A stretch of 23,378 bases of DNA, taken from contig LSYV01000012.1 in assembly GCA_001584585.1 (NCBI GenBank), positions 2,137,640 to 2,161,017 on the forward strand, given 5' to 3'. The stretch comes from Gonium pectorale. Taxonomy: Eukaryota > Chlorophyta > Chlorophyceae > Chlamydomonadales > Volvocaceae. Both the position numbers and the translations under genes were made by a program. The notes under the pieces are model-generated. The model worked only from the letters and a program-made list of their open reading frames with translations. It was not told the DNA's origin and did no database searches. This document shows, one piece after another, positions 10,039 to 20,663 of this stretch (the stretch's first letter is position 1; every line of letters starts with the position of its first letter).

Positions 10039-11986
10039 CTACGTAGTCAGTCAGAGCCGGCGCGGCCATGCCAGTTTCATAAGTACCAGTTATGGTGCAC
10101 CTTGGGAGCTCAACAACATACATTGCACTGCCACGCTGCCTCCATTGTCCATTTCCGCCGGCGCGGCTGTCTGTCCGCGACCGTGAACCCCTCGTACCGG
10201 TATATCTAATCTTTCACCGCGCTGGACAGCGCCCCTACTGTAGCTCGCGTAGTTATTGTACTGGTGCGGCGGCTGACATTTACCCGGGGACAATGTCTGT
10301 CGTTTTGTCGCCCGGCCCTTCGAGAAAAAGATTCAGGGACACGGTTCGCGCCGCCGCGTGCGCTTGCAGTAACCGTAAAGAACTGTACGAAGTTGCTTGT
10401 ACAGAGGTACCGTGTCTACCACTGTGTTGGGCTTTTGATCACACTTTGTAGGAGGTAGGCCACGTGCACGGCGCTGTATATATGGCCCGCGCGGCGGTCC
10501 GGTGGCGCGATCCGCCACACCAGCGACCAGATATTGTTGCCGGTTGCCCGGCCTTCCAGAGACTTGCCCACTCAAGGTGGGAATGATGCGCAAGCACTTT
10601 GCTTCCCTGTTGCTGTACGGCGGTGACGAGCACTGGACCTTGGCATGCATACATGCCTAGCTCGTGATGATTGTGATTCGTACTGTTCGTGAAGCGCTTC
10701 AGTGGCCCCCGGTAATCATATGCGTCGATGTCGTTGTGGCATGCGTTGTTGCTACGCATCGCCCATATCCCGTATTCGCTGGCGAAGGCATAGGATAATT
10801 GTTGCCTGAAGGTAGGGCTCCTGTATGCGTCGTGCCCCCTCGGGGTATGTGGTATGTTCCCTTCGATGTTCCCTCCGATGATGGTCCAGGTTGAAAGCGC
10901 CTCCTCGCTCTCCGCCCGACTCCTCAGCTCTCGCCCCCTGTCATTGCAGCCCTAGCTAGCCATACCCGCCTGGAATGCATGCGTGCAGTGACTGAGTGCT
11001 GTTGGTGGTCAAAGCGCTGTAGGTGACGACCGAGCCCACAGATGAACTTGGTGCCGCACATTGGTATGATCTCCTACCCAGCCCAGGGTGAGGTTGAATG
11101 ACCTTAGTGGGCCATCCTGCGACAGGAGAAGGGCACGTAACGAAGGTGCCCGTTCTTAACAAGAGAGAGCACCGTAGCTATAGCTATGCATGAAGCTAGA
11201 TGCGTACAGTACTTCATATCTTGAAGCAGCCCCTCGCTATAGCAAGTCCGCAGCTTGCGGCGCGCGCCTTCCTTTGGGTCCCATTTGGAAACGGCCTTTG
11301 TGATGGTCCTTTATTTGACACCGAACGCGGGACGCACGGGGTTTTCGATGAGCACCTTGGAGGTTGGACTAGGACTGTGACTGGGCCCCGAGGCGTCGGT
11401 GTTGCACAGCGCAAGCCCTACAGCATCCCGACCTAGTACCCGCTGCTGCTGCCTGCCTCGTCCGCCGGGAACCTGCCTGGCTTGCCCAGCAGGGCCGAGC
11501 TCTGCTTTGCATACATACGTCCCCACTCCTACCGACCACCACGAAATAAAGAGCATGCTATTGCATTCCATCCGCGAACCGTATCCATGTCTGTGCGTAA
11601 GGCGAGGGACCGTCCAATGCTACATGTGTGTGTTTCATGATGGTACAGCACATGTCGTACAGGTACAATGGTGCAATGCTCTACGCTTAACGTCAGCACA
11701 TGAGGCACACGCGACGGCGCGAGACAAGCGCCGCGGGCGGGGGGCAGCTGACATGTTTTGATTAGCTTGCTCTGAAATCACGGTTTCGTCCGACGACGAA
11801 TGAATGAATGACCATCATTGTCATTGGTGGGCGGCTGGCACTCACGCACGCATGTTGCACTCCTGCTTATCTTTGGCTGGTGGAAGCGCCACACGGGGCG
11901 ATGTCCACGCGGTGGTCCTGTGCGGTCCGCCCGACTAGCAAGAGACCAGAAAAATGGGGACCTGCCTGGCCTTCCTAAGGTATGCA

Positions 11987-12004
11987 CAGGGGAGATCTCC
12001 CCTG
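11987..12004. repeat. Perfect 18-base palindrome (hairpin 1)
   Basis: The left arm CAGGGGAGA meets its exact reverse complement TCTCCCCTG with no loop. The palindrome is bracketed by a 9-base direct repeat, GGTATGCAC, at 11979-11987 and 12005-12013. A closely related hairpin follows at 12175-12195. Confidence 0.85.
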
Positions 12005-12174
12005 GGTATGCACATCCCTGCTGCCTACTACGCTACGGTGGATACAAGAGACGCGACATCGCTCGAACCTTGTGATGTCACAGCAGTGCCATAGCATGCA
12101 TACAAACGTGGCGCGTGGTGGTTCGTATAACGCTTCGATGGTCCCTGACATCGAGAGACTGAAGTAGTGTTTCG

Positions 12175-12195
12175 ACCAGGGGAGACTCCCCTGGT
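12175..12195. repeat. Perfect 10+1+10 inverted repeat (hairpin 2)
   Basis: The arms ACCAGGGGAG and CTCCCCTGGT flank a single A. The inner CAGGGGAG/CTCCCCTG matches hairpin 1, so the two are related copies about 170 bases apart with unlike sequence between them. Confidence 0.85.
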
Positions 12196-12727
12196 TTCAA
12201 CGGCTACTTTATCATAGCACCAGCCGACAGCGGGATTGTGCTGTGGTGCGCAACAATAGTACAAATAATGCACGTCGAAATTGCGGAGGAGCTGATGGCT
12301 ATGAACCACAAAGACAACCACAACCATTGATGCCCTTCTCCAACCCAGGCAAGGCATAAGGGCAACTGGACTTGGCACCGCTCCAGCGAGGCAAAGTAGG
12401 GCAAATGCAAGTTACAATCGCGCATCGTAGCTAGATGCACAGTTGCTGCATATGTTCATATCTATACGGTATGCATAAAACTGCTCTTGCACCTGGTCTA
12501 CGATCCCAGTCGGACCAGACCTTACCATAACGTCAACGAGAAACTGTGTCTACAAGAAATTACGAAACCAGCCCCACTGTTCCCAGTACTGATGAGGACG
12601 CCATAGTCAGGACGTCAAAGTATGCTGCAGTGCTGAGCTTCCTCGTTGGCGCTTCCTTCAAAATTCACTTGATAGTTGGTACACAGACACTCCGCCGGTT
12701 GCATTGACGTGATTCTATCCTATTCTT

Positions 12728-15700
12728 ATGGTACTGGGGCGCTCGGTTGCCGGCCAGTGGCTGGTGGTCGCCGCTTTCATCTCCCTCCTCTTCCAGCAGT
12801 TGAATGCGTACCCGGACCTCTGGTACAACGCTGCCAAGCTCTCCAGCCAGTACCGCCTGACCATTTCACCAGCGCCAGGCTGCGCTGACCACCCAACATA
12901 CAACGTCCTCCCCCAAATTTCACCGCACAGTTCACCATACACAGACAGGTGGGATTTGGCGTTAGGTCCACACGTGTGATACCTCATAGAGGAACGTTGA
13001 ACGTCGTGTGGCCCAGGGCGTAACAACCGACCCAGGGGCCCGTGACCGAGAGGACCGAGTCCTTCCTTGTCTTCAGCCTCCCTTGGCGGCCCACTGTCTG
13101 CCGATAGCGGCTGCAAACCCTCCGGCCGTTTCCTGCTCGAAGTACTGCTGATTCGAGTGCCAAATGTGCCGCTTGCAGTGCCATTTCCTTCACCTTCTCG
13201 GATGCGGCGAGCACAGCCGGGGGAGACATCAGCCTCTGCCCGGGAGCGTCTCATTCCGTGAGGGTGAGATGCTGCCGCTGGCGGGGCTTTGCGGGGTGGT
13301 GCGGCAGGGTTTGGGGCGGGAGCGGTGCGCATTGTGGCGTGCGCATGTGTCTCTTGGTCCGTCACCGTCCTCACCTTATTTGGCCTGGTGCACAGACGTC
13401 GTTCCCCGGCACCGCCCATCCAAGCTACACGCCGCACCATCCCTCCACTCGCCGCCAATCACCCCACCCTGCGCCCTGTTTGCTTGGACATGCCGTCCAC
13501 AGGTCTCGTTTGGCTCCTCCAGACGGCTCGCGCTCGTCACCGCCAGCCCGGCTGTGACCTTCACCTCGCCGTCGCCCACCAGCGGCTGGTGAGCTGCGAC
13601 GCCCCGCAGACTGGCTGTCCACCCCGCATGGCAGAGGGCCCAGATGCGTGGCTGGCTCCGAGAACATGCATGTGTGATGTGGCGGTCACAGATACAGATT
13701 ACAGGCTCGCCAGCGTACGGCGTATGGCGTACGGCCACACACGCATCCCACGTCCGTACCCGAGCAAGCGCGTGTGGGGGCATGCATAGGCTGCGGACGC
13801 ATGGGCCGCTTGCGATGTGCCCGAGCCGCCATCCCCCCCCCGCCCGCTCCCCCCTTTGCCCCTGCTCCCGCTCGCCCGACTCGGATCAAGCACGCCTCCT
13901 TGTACCCTAAGTGGCAATCCTTTACCGGTACCTTTCCCCGCAGCCCCAACCGCTTGGACCTGGGCGGTGACTCTAACGCGGGCGCCGCCACCAGCTTTAG
14001 CGCCACCTTCACCGTGCCGTGCAGCGCCGCGGGTGGGTGGGTGGGTGGGGGTGCGGGCGGGTGCTGCCGCGCTGCGTTCGCGGGGCCCCGTCCGGCGGGG
14101 ATGGGTGGTTGGGTTGGTGGGCGGGCGCATGGGGCCCTGGGACCGGGCAGACGCACGCCTACGGGAAGCGTGAGCGCTGACCGACCCGCCCCGCCCACTG
14201 GGGTACAGCCACTCACGGGGGCGCCTTGCGGGGCCGTGCCCCGCTGGCCCCACATGCCCAACACGCTCACCCTTAAACCCTAAACCCTGGTTTTGTGCCA
14301 ATAATGCCTGGTACATGTAAACCCCCCGTGTCTGCTGCGTGCGCAGGCGGCAGCATCCTCTTCATGGTGACCAGCGCCGGCCAGACCTCCAAGCGCTTCG
14401 CCCAGAGCTCCAAGACCGTGAGCGTGGCGGGCTCGGGCTCGGCGCTGATCGCGGCCGGCGGCGCGTGCGCGTCCGCGGCAGCTGCATGTGGGTTCCTGAG
14501 CCGGGCCGGGGCTGGGCTTACCTGTCGGGCCGTCAAGCCCGCAGGACGGCAGGAGGCTTGGGGCCAATAGCTGGGAAAGGGCGGTTATGGGGGGGTGGCG
14601 GCGGGGCCGGGGCGGCGGGCGAGCTTCCGCCGACATCGTGGGTGCAGATCCAAGCTGGCCGGCTGGCCGGCTGGCGGCTGGACCCGATGGGCTTGTGGGT
14701 TCTGGTGAGCCGGATTCTCCCCGCCGCCGCAATGGCTGTCTCACCCGCGCCGAGATGAGGCGAGGCGTCAGGAGGGGCCACTCTACCGAGGTTGCCTTGC
14801 GCGCAGCGTTCCATGTGTTTTCCAGGCCCGTCAACCGTACCAATCATGTACCGACTCTATTCGGCTCTCTGTCCCTATCTGCCGCACTGGCCAACGTCGT
14901 TGTGGCAGATTTTCTGACAGTCTTTGTTTGCCGCGTCTCAGCGCACGATGCTTGAGCCCCCCGGGCTCGTAAGTATCATGGCGGGCCTGCCTGGGGATTG
15001 ATCGCAAAGTGTAAACGCCCGTTTGCTTGTCCACACAGGCGGGCTATCCACCGTGGCGTCGTCGCCGCCACCCAGCCCGCCACCAAGGCCGCCGCCGTCT
15101 CCACCACCGCCATCACCGCCGCCATCGCCGCCACCGCCTTCTCCGCCAAACTTGAACCCTCGCCCGCCGCCTCTGCCGCCGTCGCCGCCCGAGCCCCCGT
15201 CGCCCTCGCCGCCGCCGCCCGCGCCACCCTCCCCGCCGCCGCGGCCCCCGCAGCCCTCCCCGCCGCCGCCTTCCCCCGCTCCTCCACCTCGGTCTCCTCC
15301 GCCCCCAGGCTCCGAATCCGAGGAGGATGAAGACGAGGACGCGACCCCCCCCGGCGGCACGGGCTCAAGCACGGTGCGCTGTGCTTTGGTTGTGTGAGAC
15401 AGCTGCAATCCCCATGATGCGACACGCTCAACCTTCGTGGCGCGACACGCTTTATCTCTTGAATTGTTGGTTTTCCTGCGCACGCTGTTTGCGCGCGAGC
15501 GCGTGTGGCTCTTCTCCTCAGCAGCAGCAGCGGGGGGGCGCTCCCGCGGCATCTCGCTCGACCGCGTACACACATATTGCCAACTACAGACACAGCTTGA
15601 CAGAGTGGACTGGTGGCCGGCGGCGGCCTGGGGCGGCTCCCCGCGTCGCTTGCCTCTCCGGGTCCTGACCCCACCCCATCCCACCCCACCCCGGCCCACT

Positions 15701-18700
15701 CCGCAGAGCAACACCACCTCCGGCAGCGGCTGCACCGGCAGCTCCCTGGGCTACCAGTGTACGGCACAGGCGGTGGGTAGTGGGAGCGGGGCGCCCAGCT
15801 AAGAGGCGTCCGCGGCCTCGGCGCTGCTGCTTGTGCTTGTGCGGCGGGATGGGATGCGAGGGTCCCGACTGCGCCGCCGGGGCGCGCGAGGCTCGTGATC
15901 CACTGCGCACCATTGGCTCCGCCTGGCTCCGTAACCGTCTCCTCACGCTCCCGCACTGCCTCCCCCAATCCGTCGCCTCCCCCTTCCATCATGGTGCGTT
16001 CCCGTCAACCGATGTCCGTCCCTGAACTCGCCCGCCTGCCGCCGCACAGGGCAAGGTGACCCTGCACTGGAGCCTCAACACGGCCTCGGCTCCCTCCAAC
16101 CCTTGCACGCCCGCCTCGCGGACGCAGCTGCAGGTGCGTGCGTGTGGGTGTGCGACTGGCGGGCCTGCGGCAGGCCAGGGATGCGGCCGTCGGCGTCAAA
16201 TTTAAGAGGTCTGAACATGGGCGGGGTGCAGTCTAGTTGTCAAGAGAAGGATGCATGTCGGGGCACAGCTTCGCCTCAGTTACATTGACAGACGTTGCGA
16301 GCTGCATGGGGGCCGGTGAGAGCCGCGGATCAACCCCATTCCGTGTTCCGTAGGCTCAACCCATCCGCTGCTTTCCGACCCCACCGCCGTCCCGCCCGCT
16401 AGGCCGCTGATCTGGCTGCGAACGGCGTCCTGCATATGGCCGTCCAGACCGCTGAGATGGGTGAGGAAGCCCATGGGGCAATTTGCGGCCCATTGAGGGT
16501 ATGGGGTGTGGGAAGGGTCGAGGTGCAAGGACGCACCTTGGGGGTGCCCTTGAGCGCCTGGGCCAGCGAGTCACGTCTCACGCCGTGCGCCGGCGTGCGC
16601 AGCGCCAGCCACGTCGGTGCCCATCATGGTGCGCCGCACCAGCCACATGGGTGCAACCCGCTAACTCCGGTTGGATCGCGGTTGGATTTGTGTATGCGGG
16701 CGCGGACTTCGCCACAAGGTCCTGGTTCTTGTCGCCTCCTCCCGCTCCCACCCCAGGTTACGTCTCGGTGGGCTTTGGCCCCAACCCGGGTGTCATGTAC
16801 CCCAACGACATGGTCCTGGGCTGGATCGACGACAGCGGTGGGGCCTACCTGAACACCTTTTACATAACGGTGAGGCTACCTCCGCCCGCCGGGATGCGGG
16901 GATGGTCTGCGCAGCATTCTATTCGCTGCACTGTCATCTGTCGAGGCTTATGACGTGGGGAGGCACGGACACCCAGGTTCGTCCACGCAGAGCCGCTGCT
17001 CATGAGCCCCACCGCCTTCACGAGCTCGTCCATTCGCCGTGCCGTCCTGTGCTGCCGTACAGGACCAGACCATGGACGAGAGTGACATCTACCCGCCCGT
17101 CGGCAGCCCCAGCTGGGCGTACGACAGCGGTGTCGTACGGGACTCGGCGGGCGTCACCACTATCTGCTTCAGCCGCCGCCTGCGGGACGCCCGCGCGATG
17201 GCCTCGCCCGACCTGACCTCCGTGGTCGCGTCGGCGGCTGCGAGTGGCCGGCGGCGCCGTCTGGCGCAAACCAACGGAGGTACGTCCATGCGTCCAGCGC
17301 GCATCCTACCGTTGGCTACCAACCGACAATGCCGCCTACGGTATGCGCCCCCTCGGCTCCTCCCCTCCCCTTCTCCCGCCTCCGTCGACGCCGAGACCCC
17401 CCCCTTCGCCCCTCAGCTCGGAGTCTCTTGTTCCTTTGGTCCGAGTTGGGGTTCAGGGTGGTCCCATGGGTGTCCTCGCGCGTTCCCGGCTCAGCTTTGC
17501 GATGGGATGTGCACCCAGGGGACGCTGGGAGCGTTTCGTTACTTCGCCTTCATCGGCTCGGGATGGCCTGCGCCTAACGCCTCTGTAGTAAAAAGAGCAT
17601 CTCACTTCTCAATCCCCTCATCTCCGATCCCGCCCGCAGGCACCAGCCTGGGCCTCAACTGGGCCGTCAGTCCGTACGACGCGCTCATACAGCACCGCTC
17701 CGACGGCGTGGGCGGCCTGTGGCTTGACGTAACCAGCGGCGCCGCCAGCAGCGTTGGCGGCAACAAGGAAGCCTGGATCAACGCGCACGGGGCGCTCATG
17801 GCGGTTTCGTGGGGGCTGCTGCTGCCGCTGGGGGCGCTGCTGCCCGCGCACAGGTGGGCTAGGGCGCGTTCTGCCTGCCGGTATGGGTGCGGCATGGGCG
17901 CGGAGTGAGCGCCTCATGCGTCCGCCAGCTTGCCACCCGGGGGGGGGCTGAGCGTATGCGCATGCGCGTGGCATGGCATGTGGGAGGTGTGTGGAGCTCA
18001 TTGGGCATGACGCGACGGCGTCTGTTCCCGTTACGCACGTTAACCAGTTTAGCTTTGGATGTCACTCACGTGCAGCTGCCTGCCGCACTGCCGCGCGCTG
18101 TCTGCCGCAGGTGGGCGCTGGGCGACTCCAAGCTGGGCGGAAAGGCCACCTGGTTCGTACTCCACGTGTTTTTCCAGTGGACGGGCATTGCGACCTTCGT
18201 CGCGGGTTTCGTCATCGCATACACGCGGCTGGGCGGCGAGGGGGACACCCCCGGCGGGGCGGTCGGCGAGGCGCACGGCCCCATCGGCATCGCCATCATG
18301 GCGGCGGCGGGGGCGCAGGTGCGGAGGGGGAGAGGATCCCGGGTGCATGTACAAACCGGCTGCGCGACGCGAATTCCGTCCCTGACCCGTCGACGCCTGC
18401 CTGCCCCACAACCTCGTATCCCGCCAGGTGGTGCTGGCCCACGGCGCGCGCCCCGACCCCTCTTCCCCCAAGCGCCGCGTATGGAACCTGCTACACCACT
18501 GGCTGGGCCGGTCCGTGATCCTGCTGGCCTGGGCCAACGTGTACATCGGCATCTACGCCTACCACTCGAGCCAGTGGCAGGCCAGCTACCGGGAGTGGGT
18601 CACGCCCATCGCGGTGGTCATGGGGGTGCTGGTGAGTGGCACGTGCGTGCGTGAGGGAGTGCGGGCGTGCGGGAGCGTTGGTCAAATCTTGGATGTGAGG

Positions 18701-19278
18701 GAGGAAGGGATCAACGGCAACATGGGAAGGCTAGTTGGCACGTGCGCCGTGTGGGGACAAGGGTCGCTGGCCGTACAGGGTATGGGACGTGCATTGCTTC
18801 TGTGCTGCGAACCAGTATGCCGGGTGAACCCCAGGTAAGCGCCGGCCATAGTTTCAAACAACCACCGCCAGCGCAGCTCTGCACCATCCCTCCTAACTCA
18901 ATACGGTGTGATATCATTAGCAATGTGGCACCAACACGCATCGCCTGACCGCCAGATGCGAGTTCACTGCACTGTGAAACCACGCGCCGTTCTCTTAACG
19001 CTGCCTCCCACCACGCACCGCACCGCACCGCACCGTGCGTGCAGGTCCTGCTGGATGTGGCGCTTCGGGTGGTGGCTGTGTACAGGGACCCGGCAGCGAG
19101 CGCGCGAAAGGACCCATATGCTGGGGGCGCCAGCGGGGTGGTGTCGCCCTCGCCACCGCCCACCAAGGCGGGCGGTGCCAGCCCCGGGAGCCGCCCCAGC
19201 AGCGCCAACAGCAGCGCCGTCGCTGCCGTCGACACGTATCCGTACGACGGAAACCAGCTAACGCGCAGCGCTGTCTAG
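12728..19278 (+). CDS. DOMON-cytochrome b561 transmembrane redox protein with Pro-rich hinge, copy C (15 exons, 784 aa)
   Basis: Exons: 12728-12948, 13179-13263, 13503-13588, 13944-14032, 14347-14487, 15039-15373, 15707-15772, 16050-16133, 16403-16460, 16757-16869, 17063-17279, 17640-17853, 18111-18318, 18428-18631, 19045-19278 (stop TAG). All introns are GT-AG and the frame closes. An in-frame TGA 18 bases before the ATG supports the start. Residues 1-27 are a signal peptide. The six-cysteine module has Cys 52, 94, 131, 157, 201 and 208. Residues 209-300 are a Ser-Pro-Pro hinge, followed by an acidic patch (EEDEDED). DOMON spans about 328-532, with Met402 and His517 as candidate haem ligands and Cys 328, 337, 360 and 461. 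The b561 core carries His548, His588, His625 and His662. The tail of about 70 residues is Ser/Pro/Ala-rich. The hinge suggests an extracellular, perhaps wall-spanning, position with hydroxyproline glycosylation; that is inference. Compared with copy B there is one extra intron, after the hinge. Confidence 0.9.
14270..14289 (+). repeat. Short telomere-like CCCTAAA tract inside intron 4 of copy C
   Basis: CCCTTAAACCCTAAACCCTG contains about two and a half plant-type telomere units on the C-rich strand. It lies in the 14033-14346 intron, after a G-rich stretch (GGTGGGTGGGTGGG). A single CCCTAAACCC word also lies at 91-100 in an intron of copy A. Confidence 0.5.
15057..15309 (+). repeat. CCG/CCT-rich coding repeat encoding the Ser-Pro-Pro hinge of copy C
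   Basis: About 250 bases of the sixth exon are built from CCG, CCC, CCA and TCN codons that encode irregular SPPP and SPPPP units. The reverse strand gives a Gly/Glu-rich open frame that is only the shadow of this repeat. Copy B has no such block at the same splice junction. Confidence 0.9.
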
Positions 19279-19308
19279 ATTGGGGGAACACAACGTGGCC
19301 GCAGGCCT

Positions 19309-19348
19309 GCCGCTGTCGCTTGTGTGCTGCCGCTGTTCCTTGTGTGTA
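19309..19348 (+). repeat. Two-unit 20-base tandem repeat
   Basis: GCCGCTGTCGCTTGTGTGCT is followed directly by a second unit with four substitutions. It starts 30 bases after the copy C stop codon, within the presumed 3' UTR. Confidence 0.6.
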
Positions 19349-20446
19349 TCCAGCGGCATTACGTGCTGCGACGTGGCTGTGGCGCCAGGCGGCCTAAACT
19401 GCGGCATGTCATAACGGAAAAAAGGGTTTGCATGAGCGAGCGAGCAAGCGACTTGGACCGGAGCAGCGCGGGCCGTGCGCGCATGCCTGTGTGCCCGGCT
19501 GGCAGGTTGTGCGACCTGGCGGGCGTTCCTCCGCTTCCGCGGCGCCCCATAGAGAAGCAGGCTGCGAGCGGCGCCAGTCCCGCAGCTATCACTGAAGTAC
19601 TGTCCATGCATGGCTTGCATTCAGCATGTTTGATCGGGCGACCTCCGTGCTGAAGGAGTGGACTTGCACAGGCACTGGCAGATGGCAGATACCTGTAGTA
19701 CCATGTTGGTACGAGGGGGGCTGAGGGGGGCACGGGACTACGGATGTATGGCCGACACACCTCGCGTATGCGTTGTTCCTTTTCAACACCTCTCGCCAAA
19801 GCCCCTGCTGTACGGCCCGATGGCGGGCGTGTGCGGGAGAATGCGCACCCTTCGGCCCCTGGGTTGTGGCACCTGCTGAGGTCCTCGTGATGACGTTTCG
19901 GTAGTAAAGCACATGTCCTATTTTCGGATTCATGTGCACCTCATTGCAGATTGATACACGCATTCAAGTATGGTGTGAAGAACCGAAAGTCTGTAGAACT
20001 GCACAAGGAGATGGCGGTGTGGGTGTCGCGCGCGGTGCGTGGGCGTGTGCTGGGTGCGCAATCACCACGAGCGGGGTGGAATTGTGCCACGTTTCAATAC
20101 ACCACACACCCAGCGCCGCCGTGTTCGGCGGTCTGCAGTGCGTGCTTGGCGGGTGATGCAGTACGCGTGCGTGCTTCACATCCCGGTTGTTTAGATCACC
20201 GCACGCTTGAGCTGCCCCCACTCGAAGCTGAGTCCCCGCTCGCCCAATGCACATGTGTCCTCCATTTGCAAGGTGCTGGTGTACGGTTAGTGGGAGTGTA
20301 GCCTGGAACAGACATTCTCCAGTCCTCCCAAACATGCCACATGTGGTGTGTTAGGTACTGAGCTAAACCTGTCGAAATGCCAAGACCCATGGGTCATTCA
20401 CTCATTCTCGACAAGCGGTACTGTGGACGCCAACTTGGAGCCTACA

Positions 20447-20451
20447 TGTAA
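20447..20451 (+). promoter_or_regulatory. Candidate TGTAA polyadenylation signal for copy C
   Basis: TGTAA is the polyadenylation signal of Chlamydomonas and Volvox nuclear genes. This is the first one I saw downstream of the copy C stop codon. It falls just before the change in strand composition, which supports transcript end here. Confidence 0.4.
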
Positions 20452-20658
20452 AAGGCATACTCCAATCGATTACCTGCCCATGGCAAACAGTGCATCCGTG
20501 CCACTTTCACGCACTTCAGTCGTCGACTCAGTCCCTTCATGGTAATCTCTTCGTGCAGATGACCTGCGGATGGCCTGCCGGACACAGGCGATGACCAGGA
20601 TCACTGCAATTCACCTGTCACTTTTCGAGGGAGCGGCAGCTGCGCCATAGCGTCAACA

Positions 20659-20663
20659 TTTAC
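20659..20663 (-). promoter_or_regulatory. Candidate TGTAA polyadenylation signal for the minus-strand gene
   Basis: TTACA on the plus strand reads TGTAA on the minus strand. It is the first one I saw past the stop codon of the minus-strand gene, but it lies about 2.3 kb away, a long 3' UTR. A degenerate signal nearer the stop is equally possible. Confidence 0.25.

Larger units (their letters stand above)
9894..12727. other. Spacer between copies B and C, no convincing gene
   Basis: The spacer must hold the copy B 3' UTR and the copy C promoter and 5' UTR. None of the open frames looks protein-like. It contains a GTAC-rich stretch (9911-10410), a 23-base-period tandem pair at 10000-10038, two related hairpins at 11987-12004 and 12175-12195, and GCATAAAA at 12473-12480, which is TATA-like but about 250 bases before the start codon. 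I saw no TGTAA. An AATAAA is present at 11545-11550 but is not the usual signal in this algal group. Confidence 0.6.
19279..20465 (+). other. Probable 3' UTR of copy C
   Basis: No coding sequence is seen here. The plus strand is rich in G and T (TTGTGTGTATCC, GGTGTGGGTGTCG), as is common in volvocalean 3' UTRs. The stretch runs from the stop codon to just past a TGTAA at 20447-20451, which would make a 3' UTR of about 1.2 kb. The end is a guess from the signal. Confidence 0.45.

Noticed and set aside
11545..11550. AATAAA as the polyadenylation signal of copy B
   Set aside because: Volvocalean nuclear genes use TGTAA, and the site lies 1.65 kb past the stop codon. Chance occurrence is likely.
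12175..12210. Helitron 3' end at hairpin 2
   Set aside because: A Helitron needs a CTRR end about ten bases after the hairpin and an AT insertion context. The bases here read TTTCAACGGCTAC, which does not fit.
14976..15992. Minus-strand open frames of 265 and 338 residues, rich in Gly, Ala and Glu
   Set aside because: They are the reverse shadow of the CCG-rich hinge exon of copy C. They run across its introns, and no splice or domain signal supports them.
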